From DATARR01 sp044868005 (GTDB lineage Bacteria; Acidobacteriota; Thermoanaerobaculia; Multivoradales; UBA5704): a stretch of DNA of 64,000 nt. The position numbers and the translations under genes are program-made. The stretch lies in the NCBI GenBank assembly GCA_044868005.1, contig JBIOVX010000285.1:11082-75081 (forward strand). The letters run 5' to 3'. A model generated the notes under the pieces. The model did no database searches, was not told where the DNA came from, and saw nothing but the letters and a program-made list of their open reading frames with translations. Below are positions 8,482-16,957 of this stretch, piece by piece (within the stretch, counting starts at the first letter, position 1; every line of letters begins with the position of its first letter).

Positions 8482-8835
8482 ATGTCGCAATCCGTCGCAA
8501 CGCAGGTCCCTCGAGCCGGTGACAGGAAGTCCTCTTGCACGCCGCCCGTGCAGAAGCTCAAGAGCGAGCGGGTGCAGGAGGCGCTCGCCGCGATGGGGTG
8601 GAAGCCCGATCGCAACGTCCGCACGTTCGCCCGGGCCCTGCGGTTCCCGGTGCCGCGCGTGGCGGAGGCGTATGCCGCCTATGTCTCGGCGCTCGCCAAC
8701 CAGTCAGGTCAGCCGGTCTCGGTCGAAGTGGCCGGCAAGCGGGTCCTGGTGACCCTGCTCAGCCGTGCCGCCAGCGACCGCCACGCCGGCTGGACCAAGG
8801 CCGTCCTCGACTTCGCCAAGCGCCTGTTGGCGTGA
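8482..8835 (+). CDS. Hypothetical protein downstream of XRE regulator
   Basis: 117 aa, ATG 8482 preceded by AAAGGAGGTGTTGT, a near-perfect Shine-Dalgarno. The N-terminal 25 residues are polar and disordered; the rest looks alpha/beta with a basic KLKSERVQEAL helix and a VSVEVAGKRVLVTLL strand pair. No signal peptide or membrane span. Its neighbours are an XRE regulator and another unknown gene. Family not recognised. Confidence 0.75.
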   Translation: MSQSVATQVPRAGDRKSSCTPPVQKLKSERVQEALAAMGWKPDRNVRTFARALRFPVPRVAEAYAAYVSALANQSGQPVSVEVAGKRVLVTLLSRAASDRHAGWTKAVLDFAKRLLA

Positions 8836-8853
8836 GATCGGAAGGAGACCGCC

Positions 8854-9276
8854 ATGCCCAGGGTTTCCTACGCAAAATTCCTCAGAGGTTGGGAGCGCCT
8901 GATCGAGAAGGTGCTGGCCAACAAGGTCGACCTCCCTCATCTCGAGGCGTATCGCGCGCAGCTCGAGGTGGAATTGGCGGGAGCCAAGGAGGCCAACTCC
9001 CGGCAGGTGTTTCATCAGGCGGAGGCCTCGCAGGCCACCCGGGATCTGGAGGGCTTTCTCGAACGGGGAAACAGCCTGCAGGTCAGGCTCAACGCCGGGA
9101 TCGTCTCGACCTATGGCAACCGTGCCGAGAAGCTGAAGGAGTTCGGGCTGCGGCCGCTCCGTCCCCGGGACACCAGCTCGGCGAAGGCCAGAAGCAAAAA
9201 GGAACCGGCGAAGGAAGAGGAGGAAGGGGAGAAGCCGGCTCCCTCGAAGACCACCACGGACGCTGAGCCGAAGTAG
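8854..9276 (+). CDS. Hypothetical helical protein with charged tail
   Basis: 140 aa, ATG 8854 after GGAAGGAGACCGCC. Residues 1-100 are predicted helical (LIEKVLANKVDLPHLEAYRAQ) and resemble phage or structural coiled-coil proteins in composition only. The last 40 residues are Lys/Glu/Pro/Ala-rich and disordered. It ends the three-gene XRE cluster and is followed by a terminator-like hairpin. Function unknown. Confidence 0.75.
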   Translation: MPRVSYAKFLRGWERLIEKVLANKVDLPHLEAYRAQLEVELAGAKEANSRQVFHQAEASQATRDLEGFLERGNSLQVRLNAGIVSTYGNRAEKLKEFGLRPLRPRDTSSAKARSKKEPAKEEEEGEKPAPSKTTTDAEPK

Positions 9277-9307
9277 TTTCAAAGGGTCGGGGGCGTGCTG
9301 CAGCGCG

Positions 9308-9336
9308 CTCCCGGCTCGTTTCGAGAGAGCCGGGAG
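9308..9336 (+). terminator. Terminator-like hairpin after XRE cluster
   Basis: CTCCCGGCTC (9308-9317) pairs perfectly with GAGCCGGGAG (9327-9336) across a 9-nt loop. The following bases CTATCTTAT are only weakly T-rich. Confidence 0.5.
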
Positions 9337-9344
9337 CTATCTTA

Positions 9345-9600
9345 TCCCAGAAATTCAAGGTACAGGGCTCCCCGCCTGGGGTACAGGCCACTCCCCTCGA
9401 TTTACAGGCCACTCCTTTCGAGGTACGGACTTCTCCCCTTGAGGTACAGGCCTATCCCTTCGAGGTACAGGGGTCTCCCCCGCGAGGTATGGGGCTCTCC
9501 CCTTGAGGTACAGGCCCCTCCCTGCGGGGTACGGGCCTCCCTTCGAGGTACAGCCCTCTCCCCGATACGACGGGCCTCCCGAACGTTGCGCGCTCCTTCC
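9345..9600. repeat. Tandem degenerate 21-bp repeats (locus 1)
   Basis: About ten to eleven diverged units, mostly 21 bp, with the rough form CAGGCC(T/A)CTCCC(C)TTCGAGGTA. Most begin CAGG or CGG and end GAGGTA or GGGGTA. Unit lengths vary from 19 to 22 bp. In several frames this gives a 7-residue period, but no frame has a credible start or Shine-Dalgarno, so I do not call a gene. The same kind of unit appears, inverted, at 17388-17495. Confidence 0.75.
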
Positions 9601-9619
9601 CCGTGAGATACGGCCCACG

Positions 9620-10180
9620 GCGTGTGCCAGCCGGGCTGCCTCCTGCTGGCGCTCCGCCGTGGGAGGGATGGTGCCGGTGGAGTTCCCGGTGGAGTCACCG
9701 CCCGAACCGGCAACTTGGTGCCTAGCGTCCTTGCTCCGGGATCGGCGCGATGTCGAACTGCACGAGCTACTGCTTTTTGGTCCCCACGAGGGACTGACGG
9801 CGACGCGATATCGCTGCGCTGCCTCACGACCCGACGACGAGCAACGCCGTGATCTCCTGCGTCAGCCGCGTCGTTGGCCTTGTAGGAATCCTGGCGAGCC
9901 CTTGAGCTCGCGGGAGCTGGATCAGAAACTGCTCCACCGCCAGCCGCTGCGGCTCCGCCGGAACGAGGACCTCGGCGTTGTCTGCATGGCTCTTGGTAAA
10001 ACCGCTCATTCGGACGTGGCGAAGGCAAACTAGCCGGTGAAGACATCTCATAGCGAGGTGTGACTGCCTGCACCCCCGGTAAGAACTCTAACCTCTGCCG
10101 TTTCTGCTACTTAGGCAGCCTGGAACAGGCTAGCTAGAGAGCATGTCCGCTCGTCCGAGGGGAGGAAGGAGCGCTAAATG
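9620..10180. other. Gene-free stretch with possible degraded coding remnant
   Basis: The only protein-like piece is a minus-strand frame at about 9824-10011 (MSGFTKSHADNAEVLVPAEP, then a stretch ending LTQEITALLVVGS) that is cut by stops and continues weakly in other frames. It lacks a Shine-Dalgarno. It looks like a decayed small gene, but I cannot name a family. The rest of the stretch up to 10180 shows nothing I can interpret. Confidence 0.3.
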
Positions 10181-10189
10181 AGCCGGCAG

Positions 10190-10247
10190 GTACCTTGCTT
10201 CATAGGGGGCTGGGGAGGTAAGTATCTTGCTTCATAGGAGATTGGGC
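10190..10247. repeat. Two-copy 32-bp direct repeat
   Basis: GTACCTTGCTTCATAGGGGG (10190) and GTATCTTGCTTCATAGGAGA (10222) are offset by 32 bp; the flanking CTGGGG/ATTGGG is also similar. Confidence 0.5.
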
Positions 10248-10296
10248 TTGCGGCGTGCCTGCGGTTATGCTAAAGTCAAAAAGTTTGGAAAGGGAC

Positions 10297-10356
10297 TTGA
10301 CAGGCTTCCCAAACGAGCTACAGTAACCGGGTAATCGGGTAATTTCTTCTGTAGCT
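10297..10356 (+). promoter_or_regulatory. Promoter and overlapping inverted repeat of secreted locus
   Basis: TTGACA (10297-10302), a 16-bp spacer and TACAGT (10319-10324). An 8-bp perfect inverted repeat, AGCTACAG (10316-10323) and CTGTAGCT (10349-10356), overlaps the -10 region and the probable start of transcription, so it could be an operator or a 5' hairpin. The first gene starts at 10436. Confidence 0.5.
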
Positions 10357-10435
10357 TGGTCCTCTGGCTCGGTCAAGTCCGCGTGAACGCAGCGTAACGA
10401 AATTGCGGAGTCACGTCACCATGGAGGGTCTTTGG

Positions 10436-10660
10436 ATGAAGAGTGCACATCGTTCCCTTCTTCGGGTGGCAGGCACGGTTACGTTCCTGGCGATCCTGGC
10501 CAGTCCGCCTGCCGCCCCAAGGCTCGTGCTTGGAAGCTCGCTCACGTCACCCCAGTCCAGCAAATCTCTCTGTTCCAAATCGTTCTCCGGAAGCGGCCTT
10601 GGCTATGACGGCGATGCTCAGCGCTGCGTCATTGGCGGGGGTGGATGTTTCTTCAACTAG
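10436..10660 (+). CDS. Small exported Cys-containing protein (74 aa)
   Basis: ATG 10436 lies downstream of GGAGGG. Residues 1-~28 form a signal peptide (SLLRVAGTVTFLAILASPPA). The mature part is ~45 residues, Ser/Gly-rich, with three cysteines and a striking end: QRC, then VIGGGGCFFN. The stop TAG is followed after 28 bp by a large exported protein gene, and a secreted-type metalloprotease lies further downstream. No known peptide family recognised; it could be a structural microprotein or a processed secreted peptide. Confidence 0.6.
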   Translation: MKSAHRSLLRVAGTVTFLAILASPPAAPRLVLGSSLTSPQSSKSLCSKSFSGSGLGYDGDAQRCVIGGGGCFFN

Positions 10661-10688
10661 TAACTTTTTAACTAGTGAGGCTTGACCA

Positions 10689-12419
10689 ATGCCCAAATTG
10701 GCCCGCTATTGCGCAGTGGCCCTCATCTTCCTCGCGCCGTGCTCCCTCGTGGCGGCCGACAGGCAAGCCGTGTCCTGCTACCGCCTCGGCCTCCAAGAGG
10801 CGCCGGACTGGATCACCAGCGGTGCAGCCTGGGATAAAGACAATCAGAGGCTCTTGATGGTTGACCCCGTAAGGGACCGGGTCGTCTCGTACAATCTTCT
10901 CGGAGAACAGGAGGTGATCGAGAAGCTAGGTCCTGAGCTTCGACCAGTGAAGATAGTACGTTCCGATGATGGCTTCCTCTTAGAGAGCGTCGATGGCTCG
11001 ATGCTGAGCCTTGACCGGGACCTCGAAGTTACCGGCCGAAACCTCGCTGCCAAGATGTCCCCTCCCAGCATGGCCTCCCTATATCAATGGGTTGCCTCAG
11101 GAAGGGGTAGCTTCGCAGCGTTCGCTGCACTGGGTCGTGCTGATCGGGAGGAAGTTGAGTATGGATTCTTCCGCGGCCAGCAGACTTCGAAACTGCAGCC
11201 CTTGCTGTCCGCGGATAAGGGCCAGGCAGACTTCTTTCTACATGGCTATCCCTATATAACTAGTGCCGCTGGCCGGACATACTTCTTGTCCATGGCCAAG
11301 CACAATGGTCTCTACCGAGTCAGCGATGGCAAAGCCGAAAAGCTCATCAACGCCCTGCCCCGCCAGTACGCGGCTCGCCCGGACCTAAAGACTCCTATGA
11401 CTGGGCCGCGTGATGCTCCTGCACGCTACGCAGAGCTAGAAACTTTGTCTATTCCTGCCGGATTATACGCCCAGGAGGGTTTCTTGTATCTTTTGGGGCG
11501 AGAGCCTGCCAAGGGAGGGAACACAACATGGTGGCTCTACCAAATCGACCCTGCTGGGAGGGGGGGTGTCTTGGGCCGGGTTCGCCTGCCGACGACTGCC
11601 AACCACCTGACTGTCATACCCACGCCGGACCAGGGCTGGATGTTCATCGAAAGAGGGAAAGTTGAGTTTGACTCGAGCCAGCGTGCCCAGATCCAGAAAG
11701 TGGGGCCGGTGGTTGTGGTCTCCAATGCGGCGATCCGGTCTCTCTCGATGCTAACTTCCTGCCCTGTGGGAGGAGGAATCCTCTGGGCGAATCATCATAG
11801 AGGCCTGTTCATTCCCGAGCCGTTGGTAGCCTCCAGAATGGTACTACCTGTAGAGCTCTCCTCACGAAAGTATCTCGACTTGCGCCTCGCGGGAGAACCG
11901 AAGAGTGCAAAGAGCGCATCGCCTTGTGATTTCCTCGAGCCGTCGACGGGACAGGGTACCCTACCCAACGCCAGCAGCTTGAAGGATCTCGTCGCTTCCT
12001 CTCAGGTAGCCGTGGTCGGAAAAATCGTGAGCACGGAGCCTGGCTGGGATGCACGACTGAGGCATGTGGTGACAAAAGTCAATCTCCAGGTGACGCATCC
12101 TCTCAAGGGGGCCTTGAACGCGGGCAGCACGATTGACTTTTTAAGTCCTGGTGGCAGCATGGCCCTTGCCGATAGGAGAATCTGCACTTCGCCTCGAAGA
12201 GGTTTCTATCAACCTCGGGTCGGAGACGAGATCGTGGTTGCTGCTGAGACTTCGGCCGCCGATTCGCGGCTACTCGAATCTCCGTACGTTTTTCCACTCA
12301 GCGAGGGAATGGTCCAGCCAGAACCTTACCCTGCTTTGCTCGCTAAGCAGAAACCGCTTTCGCTGAGCAAGCTCCTCGACTCTTCCAATAAAATCTCTTC
12401 AAATAAAAGTACCTTCTAA
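10689..12419 (+). CDS. Exported beta-propeller-like protein of unknown function
   Basis: 576 aa with a signal peptide (YCAVALIFLAPCSLVAA, cleavage near residue 22). Residues ~30-400 contain repeated beta-rich blocks of NHL/WD-like character (DKDNQRLLMVDPVRDRVVSY, LLGREPAKGG, LTVIPTPDQGWMFIERG). The last ~150 residues form a separate beta domain (VAVVGKIVSTEPGW, VTHPLKGALNAGSTIDFLSPGG, VGDEIVVAAE) like an OB or barrel fold. No catalytic motif seen. It sits between the small exported Cys protein and the matrixin-like protease; GC content is lower than the window average, suggesting acquisition. A hairpin terminator follows. Confidence 0.8.
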   Translation: MPKLARYCAVALIFLAPCSLVAADRQAVSCYRLGLQEAPDWITSGAAWDKDNQRLLMVDPVRDRVVSYNLLGEQEVIEKLGPELRPVKIVRSDDGFLLESVDGSMLSLDRDLEVTGRNLAAKMSPPSMASLYQWVASGRGSFAAFAALGRADREEVEYGFFRGQQTSKLQPLLSADKGQADFFLHGYPYITSAAGRTYFLSMAKHNGLYRVSDGKAEKLINALPRQYAARPDLKTPMTGPRDAPARYAELETLSIPAGLYAQEGFLYLLGREPAKGGNTTWWLYQIDPAGRGGVLGRVRLPTTANHLTVIPTPDQGWMFIERGKVEFDSSQRAQIQKVGPVVVVSNAAIRSLSMLTSCPVGGGILWANHHRGLFIPEPLVASRMVLPVELSSRKYLDLRLAGEPKSAKSASPCDFLEPSTGQGTLPNASSLKDLVASSQVAVVGKIVSTEPGWDARLRHVVTKVNLQVTHPLKGALNAGSTIDFLSPGGSMALADRRICTSPRRGFYQPRVGDEIVVAAETSAADSRLLESPYVFPLSEGMVQPEPYPALLAKQKPLSLSKLLDSSNKISSNKSTF

Positions 12420-12459
12420 GCTCGAGTTGTCCTGACTCACCTGGTTACTGAGATTTAAC

Positions 12460-12482
12460 CTCCCCTGCCTATCGCAGGGGAG
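12460..12482 (+). terminator. Rho-independent-type terminator
   Basis: CTCCCCTGC (12460-12468), loop CTATC, GCAGGGGAG (12474-12482), followed by ATTGTTGCCCTTTTT. It separates the propeller gene from the protease gene, although the protease starts only 24 bp later, so it may be an attenuator. Confidence 0.6.
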
Positions 12483-12505
12483 ATTGTTGCCCTTTTTCCA
12501 AACTT

Positions 12506-13288
12506 ATGAGACAACAACTCCGATTTGGAGTCTCTTTGGTTCTCTTGCTACTTGGGCCCGCCGCTTGTCGGACCTCGTCTACGCTCAAGTCGGTGCCTTC
12601 GCGGCTAGAGTGTTGCGCTCAAGGTCGCGAGCCGGCGGATCGCTTTCCTTTCCTCGGTTTGCAGTCGCTAGCGCATACATCAAAAGTTACCGTCTATGGA
12701 GATGCAAAGGCCCATGCCGGCATAGATAAGTTATATGTCGAGGCGGCTGTGGCAGAGTGGAACAAGATCTGTCAGCAGAAGCCCTACTCTTACGTGCCAC
12801 ATTTAGTGGTCGATTGGGAGAATGATCGCCCGTCGCTTGAAGATTCGGAAGTTCAGGCTTGGCGAACCACTATTTTGATTACCTTTTCGCCAGATGAAGA
12901 AGCGACCTACGACCCACAAGCGGGGAAGGCGGAGGTTGCGAGGTGGCTGCGTGACGACAACAGTATCGCCATCTTTGGGAAATGCGGCCATCGAAAAATG
13001 GAAATGCCCTGTGACCAGGTTCGGAATTCGATCGTCTGGGAGTCGACATGGGGCTCAGTGGTAATCGCGCATGAGATTGGACATGCGTTGGGCTTAAGTC
13101 ATGATGTGCAGACATGCAAGGTGCGTGGAATTATGCAAGCAGTCTGTAGAGAAGACGACACGCTTCGGATTCTTTCCGAGTATTGCCGCCTAGCCGACCA
13201 TATAAATAATGAAGAATCCTCATGCAATAAGATCAAAGCCAATTCGGCTAAGCACCCTTGCGATTGCGTGGACGAGAGTGCAAAGTGA
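12506..13288 (+). CDS. Matrixin-like zinc metalloprotease, exported
   Basis: 260 aa with an N-terminal hydrophobic signal (FGVSLVLLLLGPAAC); the Cys may be a weak lipobox although Pro at -3 is atypical. The catalytic zinc motif is VIAHEIGHALGLSHD (HExxHxxGxxH, residues ~190-205), followed by GIMQAVCRE, which fits the Met-turn of metzincins. Upstream is a YVEAAVAEWNKI helix typical of M10-like proteases. The tail is Cys-rich. This architecture fits a secreted endopeptidase; the substrate is unknown. It follows the small Cys protein and propeller protein on the same strand, so processing of one of them is plausible but unproven. Confidence 0.8.
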   Translation: MRQQLRFGVSLVLLLLGPAACRTSSTLKSVPSRLECCAQGREPADRFPFLGLQSLAHTSKVTVYGDAKAHAGIDKLYVEAAVAEWNKICQQKPYSYVPHLVVDWENDRPSLEDSEVQAWRTTILITFSPDEEATYDPQAGKAEVARWLRDDNSIAIFGKCGHRKMEMPCDQVRNSIVWESTWGSVVIAHEIGHALGLSHDVQTCKVRGIMQAVCREDDTLRILSEYCRLADHINNEESSCNKIKANSAKHPCDCVDESAK

Positions 13289-13335
13289 TACCACGCGATA
13301 CGTGGAGCTGGGCGGCTAGAAGCTGACGCAAGGCA

Positions 13336-13355
13336 GGGCGCCTGAATTGGCGCCC
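13336..13355. terminator. Bidirectional terminator between convergent genes
   Basis: GGGCGCC (13336-13342), loop TGAATT, GGCGCCC (13349-13355). It lies between the ends of the protease gene and the minus-strand small exported gene. A second hairpin, CCACG-CGATA-CGTGG, lies near 13291-13305. Confidence 0.55.
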
Positions 13356-13367
13356 CAAGAACTGCGC

Positions 13368-13580
13368 TCAAGTAAGCTCGAACAGACGCCCGAAGACTCC
13401 GATCGAACCGCCGGGTGCAGTCCCCCCTATCCAGGCCGCCACGAGCCGGCCGCCGGTGAGGAAGGCGAGCTGGATCCCGGAAGGGCGAGACGGAACGACC
13501 TGTGCCAGGGCCGCCGCGGGCACGAGCACCGTGCAGACGGCGGCGCCGAGCACGCGCAGAATGCTGTCGTGTCTCTTCAT
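13368..13580 (-). CDS. Small exported protein (70 aa), probably leaderless
   Basis: ATG at 13580. Residues 1-22 form a signal peptide (ILRVLGAAVCTVLVPAAALA, cleavage at ALA-Q). The mature part is ~48 residues, Gly-rich and hydrophobic (LAFLTGGRLVAAWIGG, then SIGVFGRLF), without motifs. A TATGCT -10 box (13594-13589 on the minus strand) is only 8 nt before the ATG and there is no Shine-Dalgarno, so it is probably a leaderless transcript. Function unknown. Confidence 0.55.
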   Translation of the reverse strand: MKRHDSILRVLGAAVCTVLVPAAALAQVVPSRPSGIQLAFLTGGRLVAAWIGGTAPGGSIGVFGRLFELT

Positions 13581-13659
13581 GTCGATAGAGCATATCACGG
13601 ACGGCGAGGAATGAATCCGGCGAGCACAGGAAATCGCTACGAACGCAGTGGCGGGGTGC

Positions 13660-14220
13660 CTATTCGAAGATCTCGGCGAGCGGGATCTCCAGTCCCGGCA
13701 GGAGCGGAGTGGCGAGGCTGTCTTCGACCGAAAGCTCCGCGACGAGGCGGAGCCTGCCCTCCCCCAGCCGGTAGACCTTGACGTCCTTTCTCTGAGGATC
13801 GACGATCCAGTACTCCAGGACCCCATAGCGGCCGTAGCGCTCCAACTTGAGGCTCTCATCCCGCCGGCGGGTCTTCTTGGAGAGGATCTCGATGACGAGG
13901 TCCGGGGCTCCCTGGACGTTCGGTTCGGTGATGATTTCCGCCCGCTCGTTCGAGATGAAAAAGAGATCCGGCTGCGCGATGTCGTGCGGCGAGAGGATGA
14001 CGTCCGTCGGCGCCGCGAGCAGCGTACCCAGGCGGCGCCTGCGGATGAAGGGTCCCAGCAGAGAATGGAGATTCGAGGAGATGAGCTGGTGCCGGATAAA
14101 GGGGGCCGGGGTCACGTAGTGCTCTCCGTCAAGGATTTCGTGGCGCTTTCCGTCCTCGGGGATCAGGACGTAATCCTCATAGGTGAGCTTGCGGGGGAGA
14201 TCGAGGTCGCGGAGAGCCAT
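13660..14220 (-). CDS. Uma2-family (DUF820) putative endonuclease
   Basis: 186 aa, the usual length. The start MALRDLDLPRKLTYEDY and the block ILDGEHYVTPAPFIRHQ match the family's N-terminus. The PD-(D/E)xK-like core is visible as QPDLFFISNER, then PDLVIEILSKKTRRRDE, followed by YGVLEYWIVDPQRK. These proteins are frequent in Acidobacteriota and Cyanobacteria; some associate with mobile elements, but the cellular substrate is not established. No partner gene is evident here. Confidence 0.88.
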   Translation of the reverse strand: MALRDLDLPRKLTYEDYVLIPEDGKRHEILDGEHYVTPAPFIRHQLISSNLHSLLGPFIRRRRLGTLLAAPTDVILSPHDIAQPDLFFISNERAEIITEPNVQGAPDLVIEILSKKTRRRDESLKLERYGRYGVLEYWIVDPQRKDVKVYRLGEGRLRLVAELSVEDSLATPLLPGLEIPLAEIFE

Positions 14221-14290
14221 GGCGCGCCTCCTGGCGCGGAATCATCGTAGCACGCGGTCTGTTGGGCCGGCTTCGCTATGCCGCCGCGGT

Positions 14291-16945
14291 TTACTCCTCC
14301 CGCAGCACCACCGCCGGATCGACCGCGGCCGCGCGGCGGGCGGGAAGGTAGCTCGCCGCCAGCGCGGCGGCGGTGAGGAGGCCGGCCGCCAGGGCGAAGG
14401 TCGCCGGATCGGTGGGGCTCACCTCGTAGAGCAGGCCGGCCATCCAGCCGGTGAGCGCGCGGGCGCCGAGGAGGCCGCAGAGGACGCCGAGGAGCGCCAG
14501 GCGCGCACCGCGGCCGAGGACGAGCGCGAGGACGTCGGACCGGCGGGCGCCGAGAGCCATGCGCACCCCCAGCTCCTGCGTGCGCTGGGCCACGAAGTAC
14601 GACATGACGCCGAAGACGCCGACGAGGGCCAGCGTAAAGGCGATGAGCGCGAAGCCTCCCATGAGGAGGGTGCGGAAGCGCGGCTGGGCCGTCGATCCGG
14701 CGACGAGCCTCGCCATGGGCTGGAAGTCGATGAGAGGCATGTTCGGATCCGTCGCGTGAATCCCCCGCCGGGCGAAGCCGGCGACGACGGACGGACCCGC
14801 GGAGCTGCGGATGACGACGCTGAGCCCCCGCGCCCAGGCGGTGAGGAATCCCGGATCGAGCTGGAGATAGGGCAGCAGGACTCCCGGATGCGCGACGGCG
14901 TCCAGGCTGCGGTGCCGCACGTCCGCGACGACTCCCACCACCATGCGCCAGGGCCCTTCGGGGCCGTCCACGGAGAGCCGCTTGCCGAGCGGATCCTGGC
15001 CCGGCCAGTAGCGGCGGGCGAAGGTCTCGTTGACGAGGGCGACGGGAAGGCTCCCCTCGCGGTCCTGAGAGGTGAAAGCCCGCCCGCGCCGCAGCGGGAT
15101 GCCCATGGCCTCCAGGTAACCGGGACTGATCCCGTGCAGCCCGGCGACGGGAGGATCGCCTCCCTCTGGAGCGCCTTCGAGCGTCACGCCGTTTTCGAGA
15201 TCCTGGCCGGAGAGCGGCAGGTGCGTGGTGAAGCCGACCGCCTCGAAGGCCGGTTGCGAGGCCAGGTTCCCGAGGAGCTGCCGGTAGCACGCCCACATCG
15301 ACGGTGCATCCGGGTACTTCGCCGCCGGCATCACGACGTTGAAGGTCACGGCGCGATCGGGATCGAACCCTTTCTCGGCTCCCTGCAGCCGTAGGAAGCT
15401 GCGCACCGCGAGGCCGGCCCCGGTGAGGAGCACGAGCGAGATGCCGATCTCGGCCACGATGACGGCGCTGCGCAGGCGCTGGTGCCGCGGCTCCGCGCTC
15501 ACTACCCGGCCGCCGATCTTGCCCGCGCCGGTCGCTCCGGCGCGGGCGGCCTGCAGCGCCGGCGCGAGGCCGAAGAGCAGCGCGGCCACTCCCGCGGCGG
15601 CGCCGCTGAACAGGAGCACGCGCGAGTCCAGCGCCGCTTCCGCGAGTCGGGGAATGTCCGCGGGGCCGAAGGTGCGAACGGCCCGCAAGGTGGCCTGGGC
15701 CACGAGCAGGCCGGCTGACAATCCAATGGCGAAGAGCACGAAGGTCTCCGTCAGCAACTGCCGCACCAGCCGCGGCAGGCCGACGCCCAGCGCCGAGCGC
15801 ACCGCCATCTCGCGCCGCCGGGTGCTGGCGCGGGCGAGCAGCAGGCTGGTGACGTTGGCGCACGCGATCAGCAGCACGAACCCGGCGGCGCCGAGCAGGA
15901 GCAGCAGGGCCTTGCGCACGCCGCCGACGGTCTCCTCGGTGAACGAGGCCATGCGGATCGTCGTGCCCCCGTCGCTTTCCGGAAACTCTTCGGCGAGCCG
16001 GCGGCCGATGGCATCGAGCTCGGCGGCGGCCTGCGCGGGCGTCACTCCATCCGCGAGGCGCCCGATCACCTGGAGATAGCGCGACTGGCGGCTGATCGGC
16101 AGGTTGTCGGGATTCTCGCCGCGGAACGGGAAGGGCACCCAGAGCTGGTATCGCTTTTCCGGATAGTCGAAGCCCGGCGGCATGACGCCGACGACGGTAT
16201 AAGGCCTGCCGTTGGCGACGACGGTGCGGCCGACGATCGCGGCGTCGCCGCCGAAGCGGCGCTGCCACAGCCCGTGGCTCAGCAGCATGACGCGATCGCG
16301 GCCGGCCTCGTTCTCCTCCGGACGAAAGGCGCGGCCGAGCCGGGGCCGCACCCGCAGCACGTCGAACAGCTCGGCGGAGACGAGCTGGCCGATGACCAGC
16401 TCCGGCTCGCCGCCGCCGGTGAGGGTGAAGCCGGTGCCGATGTGGGCGCCCATGGCCGCGAAGGAGCGGGATCGCTGCTGCCAATCGAGGAAATCGAGCG
16501 GCGCCGCCCGCGTGCGGCCGACGTTCTCTTCGTGGTGCTGCTGATAGAGCACGAACAGGCGGTCGGGCTCGTCATAGGGCAGCGGCCGCAGCAGTACGGC
16601 GTCGACGACGCTGAAGACCGCCGTGTTGGCGCCGATCCCCAGGGCCAGGGTCGCCACGGCGGCGGCGGTGAAGCCGGGGCTGCGGCGCAGCATGCGGAAG
16701 GAGTGGCGGACGTCCTGGAGGAGAGCATCGAGCCCTGTCCACACGTCCGCGTCGCGGGTGCGCTCCCGCAGCAGCAGGGAGTTGCCGAAGGCGCGGCGGG
16801 CGCGCGACGCGGCTTCCTCTTCCGGCAGGCCCTCGGCGGCGTAGCTGCGCGCCCGCATCTCCATGTGGAACCGCATCTCCTCGTCGATCTCCGAAGCCAA
16901 AGGGCCGGAGCGGAAGACGTTGCGGACGCGCGCGAGCCAGGACAT
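14291..16945 (-). CDS. ADOP-type ABC transporter permease (MacB/FtsX-like)
   Basis: 884 aa. ATG at 16945 is 7 nt after GAGGAGA; the ATG two codons earlier has no spacing. Residues ~1-70 form the cytoplasmic N-domain typical of acidobacterial duplicated orphan permeases (EIDEEMRFHMEMRA). Two copies of the MacB-periplasmic plus FtsX module follow: first TM near FTAAAVATLALGIGANTAVF, a TM cluster near LLLLGAAGFVLLIACANVTS, a middle TM near AVIVAEIGISLVLLTGAGLA, and a final cluster (GGFALIAFTLALVGVFGVMS). No ATPase gene adjoins, as usual for this group. A PadR regulator 12 bp upstream and a twin palindrome suggest control of both genes from one promoter. Substrate unknown. Confidence 0.9.
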   Translation of the reverse strand: MSWLARVRNVFRSGPLASEIDEEMRFHMEMRARSYAAEGLPEEEAASRARRAFGNSLLLRERTRDADVWTGLDALLQDVRHSFRMLRRSPGFTAAAVATLALGIGANTAVFSVVDAVLLRPLPYDEPDRLFVLYQQHHEENVGRTRAAPLDFLDWQQRSRSFAAMGAHIGTGFTLTGGGEPELVIGQLVSAELFDVLRVRPRLGRAFRPEENEAGRDRVMLLSHGLWQRRFGGDAAIVGRTVVANGRPYTVVGVMPPGFDYPEKRYQLWVPFPFRGENPDNLPISRQSRYLQVIGRLADGVTPAQAAAELDAIGRRLAEEFPESDGGTTIRMASFTEETVGGVRKALLLLLGAAGFVLLIACANVTSLLLARASTRRREMAVRSALGVGLPRLVRQLLTETFVLFAIGLSAGLLVAQATLRAVRTFGPADIPRLAEAALDSRVLLFSGAAAGVAALLFGLAPALQAARAGATGAGKIGGRVVSAEPRHQRLRSAVIVAEIGISLVLLTGAGLAVRSFLRLQGAEKGFDPDRAVTFNVVMPAAKYPDAPSMWACYRQLLGNLASQPAFEAVGFTTHLPLSGQDLENGVTLEGAPEGGDPPVAGLHGISPGYLEAMGIPLRRGRAFTSQDREGSLPVALVNETFARRYWPGQDPLGKRLSVDGPEGPWRMVVGVVADVRHRSLDAVAHPGVLLPYLQLDPGFLTAWARGLSVVIRSSAGPSVVAGFARRGIHATDPNMPLIDFQPMARLVAGSTAQPRFRTLLMGGFALIAFTLALVGVFGVMSYFVAQRTQELGVRMALGARRSDVLALVLGRGARLALLGVLCGLLGARALTGWMAGLLYEVSPTDPATFALAAGLLTAAALAASYLPARRAAAVDPAVVLREE

Positions 16946-16957
16946 CGGCATCTCTCC

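Noticed and set aside
9345..9600. 21-bp repeats as a CRISPR array
   Set aside because: Units are contiguous and degenerate, with no unique spacers and no cas genes.
9402..10073. 223-aa minus-strand ORF over the repeats
   Set aside because: Low-complexity Arg/Ser/Pro-rich sequence with no homology; the open frame is a product of the repeats.
13648..15394. Plus-strand ORFs at 13648-14250 and 14183-15394
   Set aside because: Antisense to the Uma2 gene and the ADOP permease; no start signals or domains.
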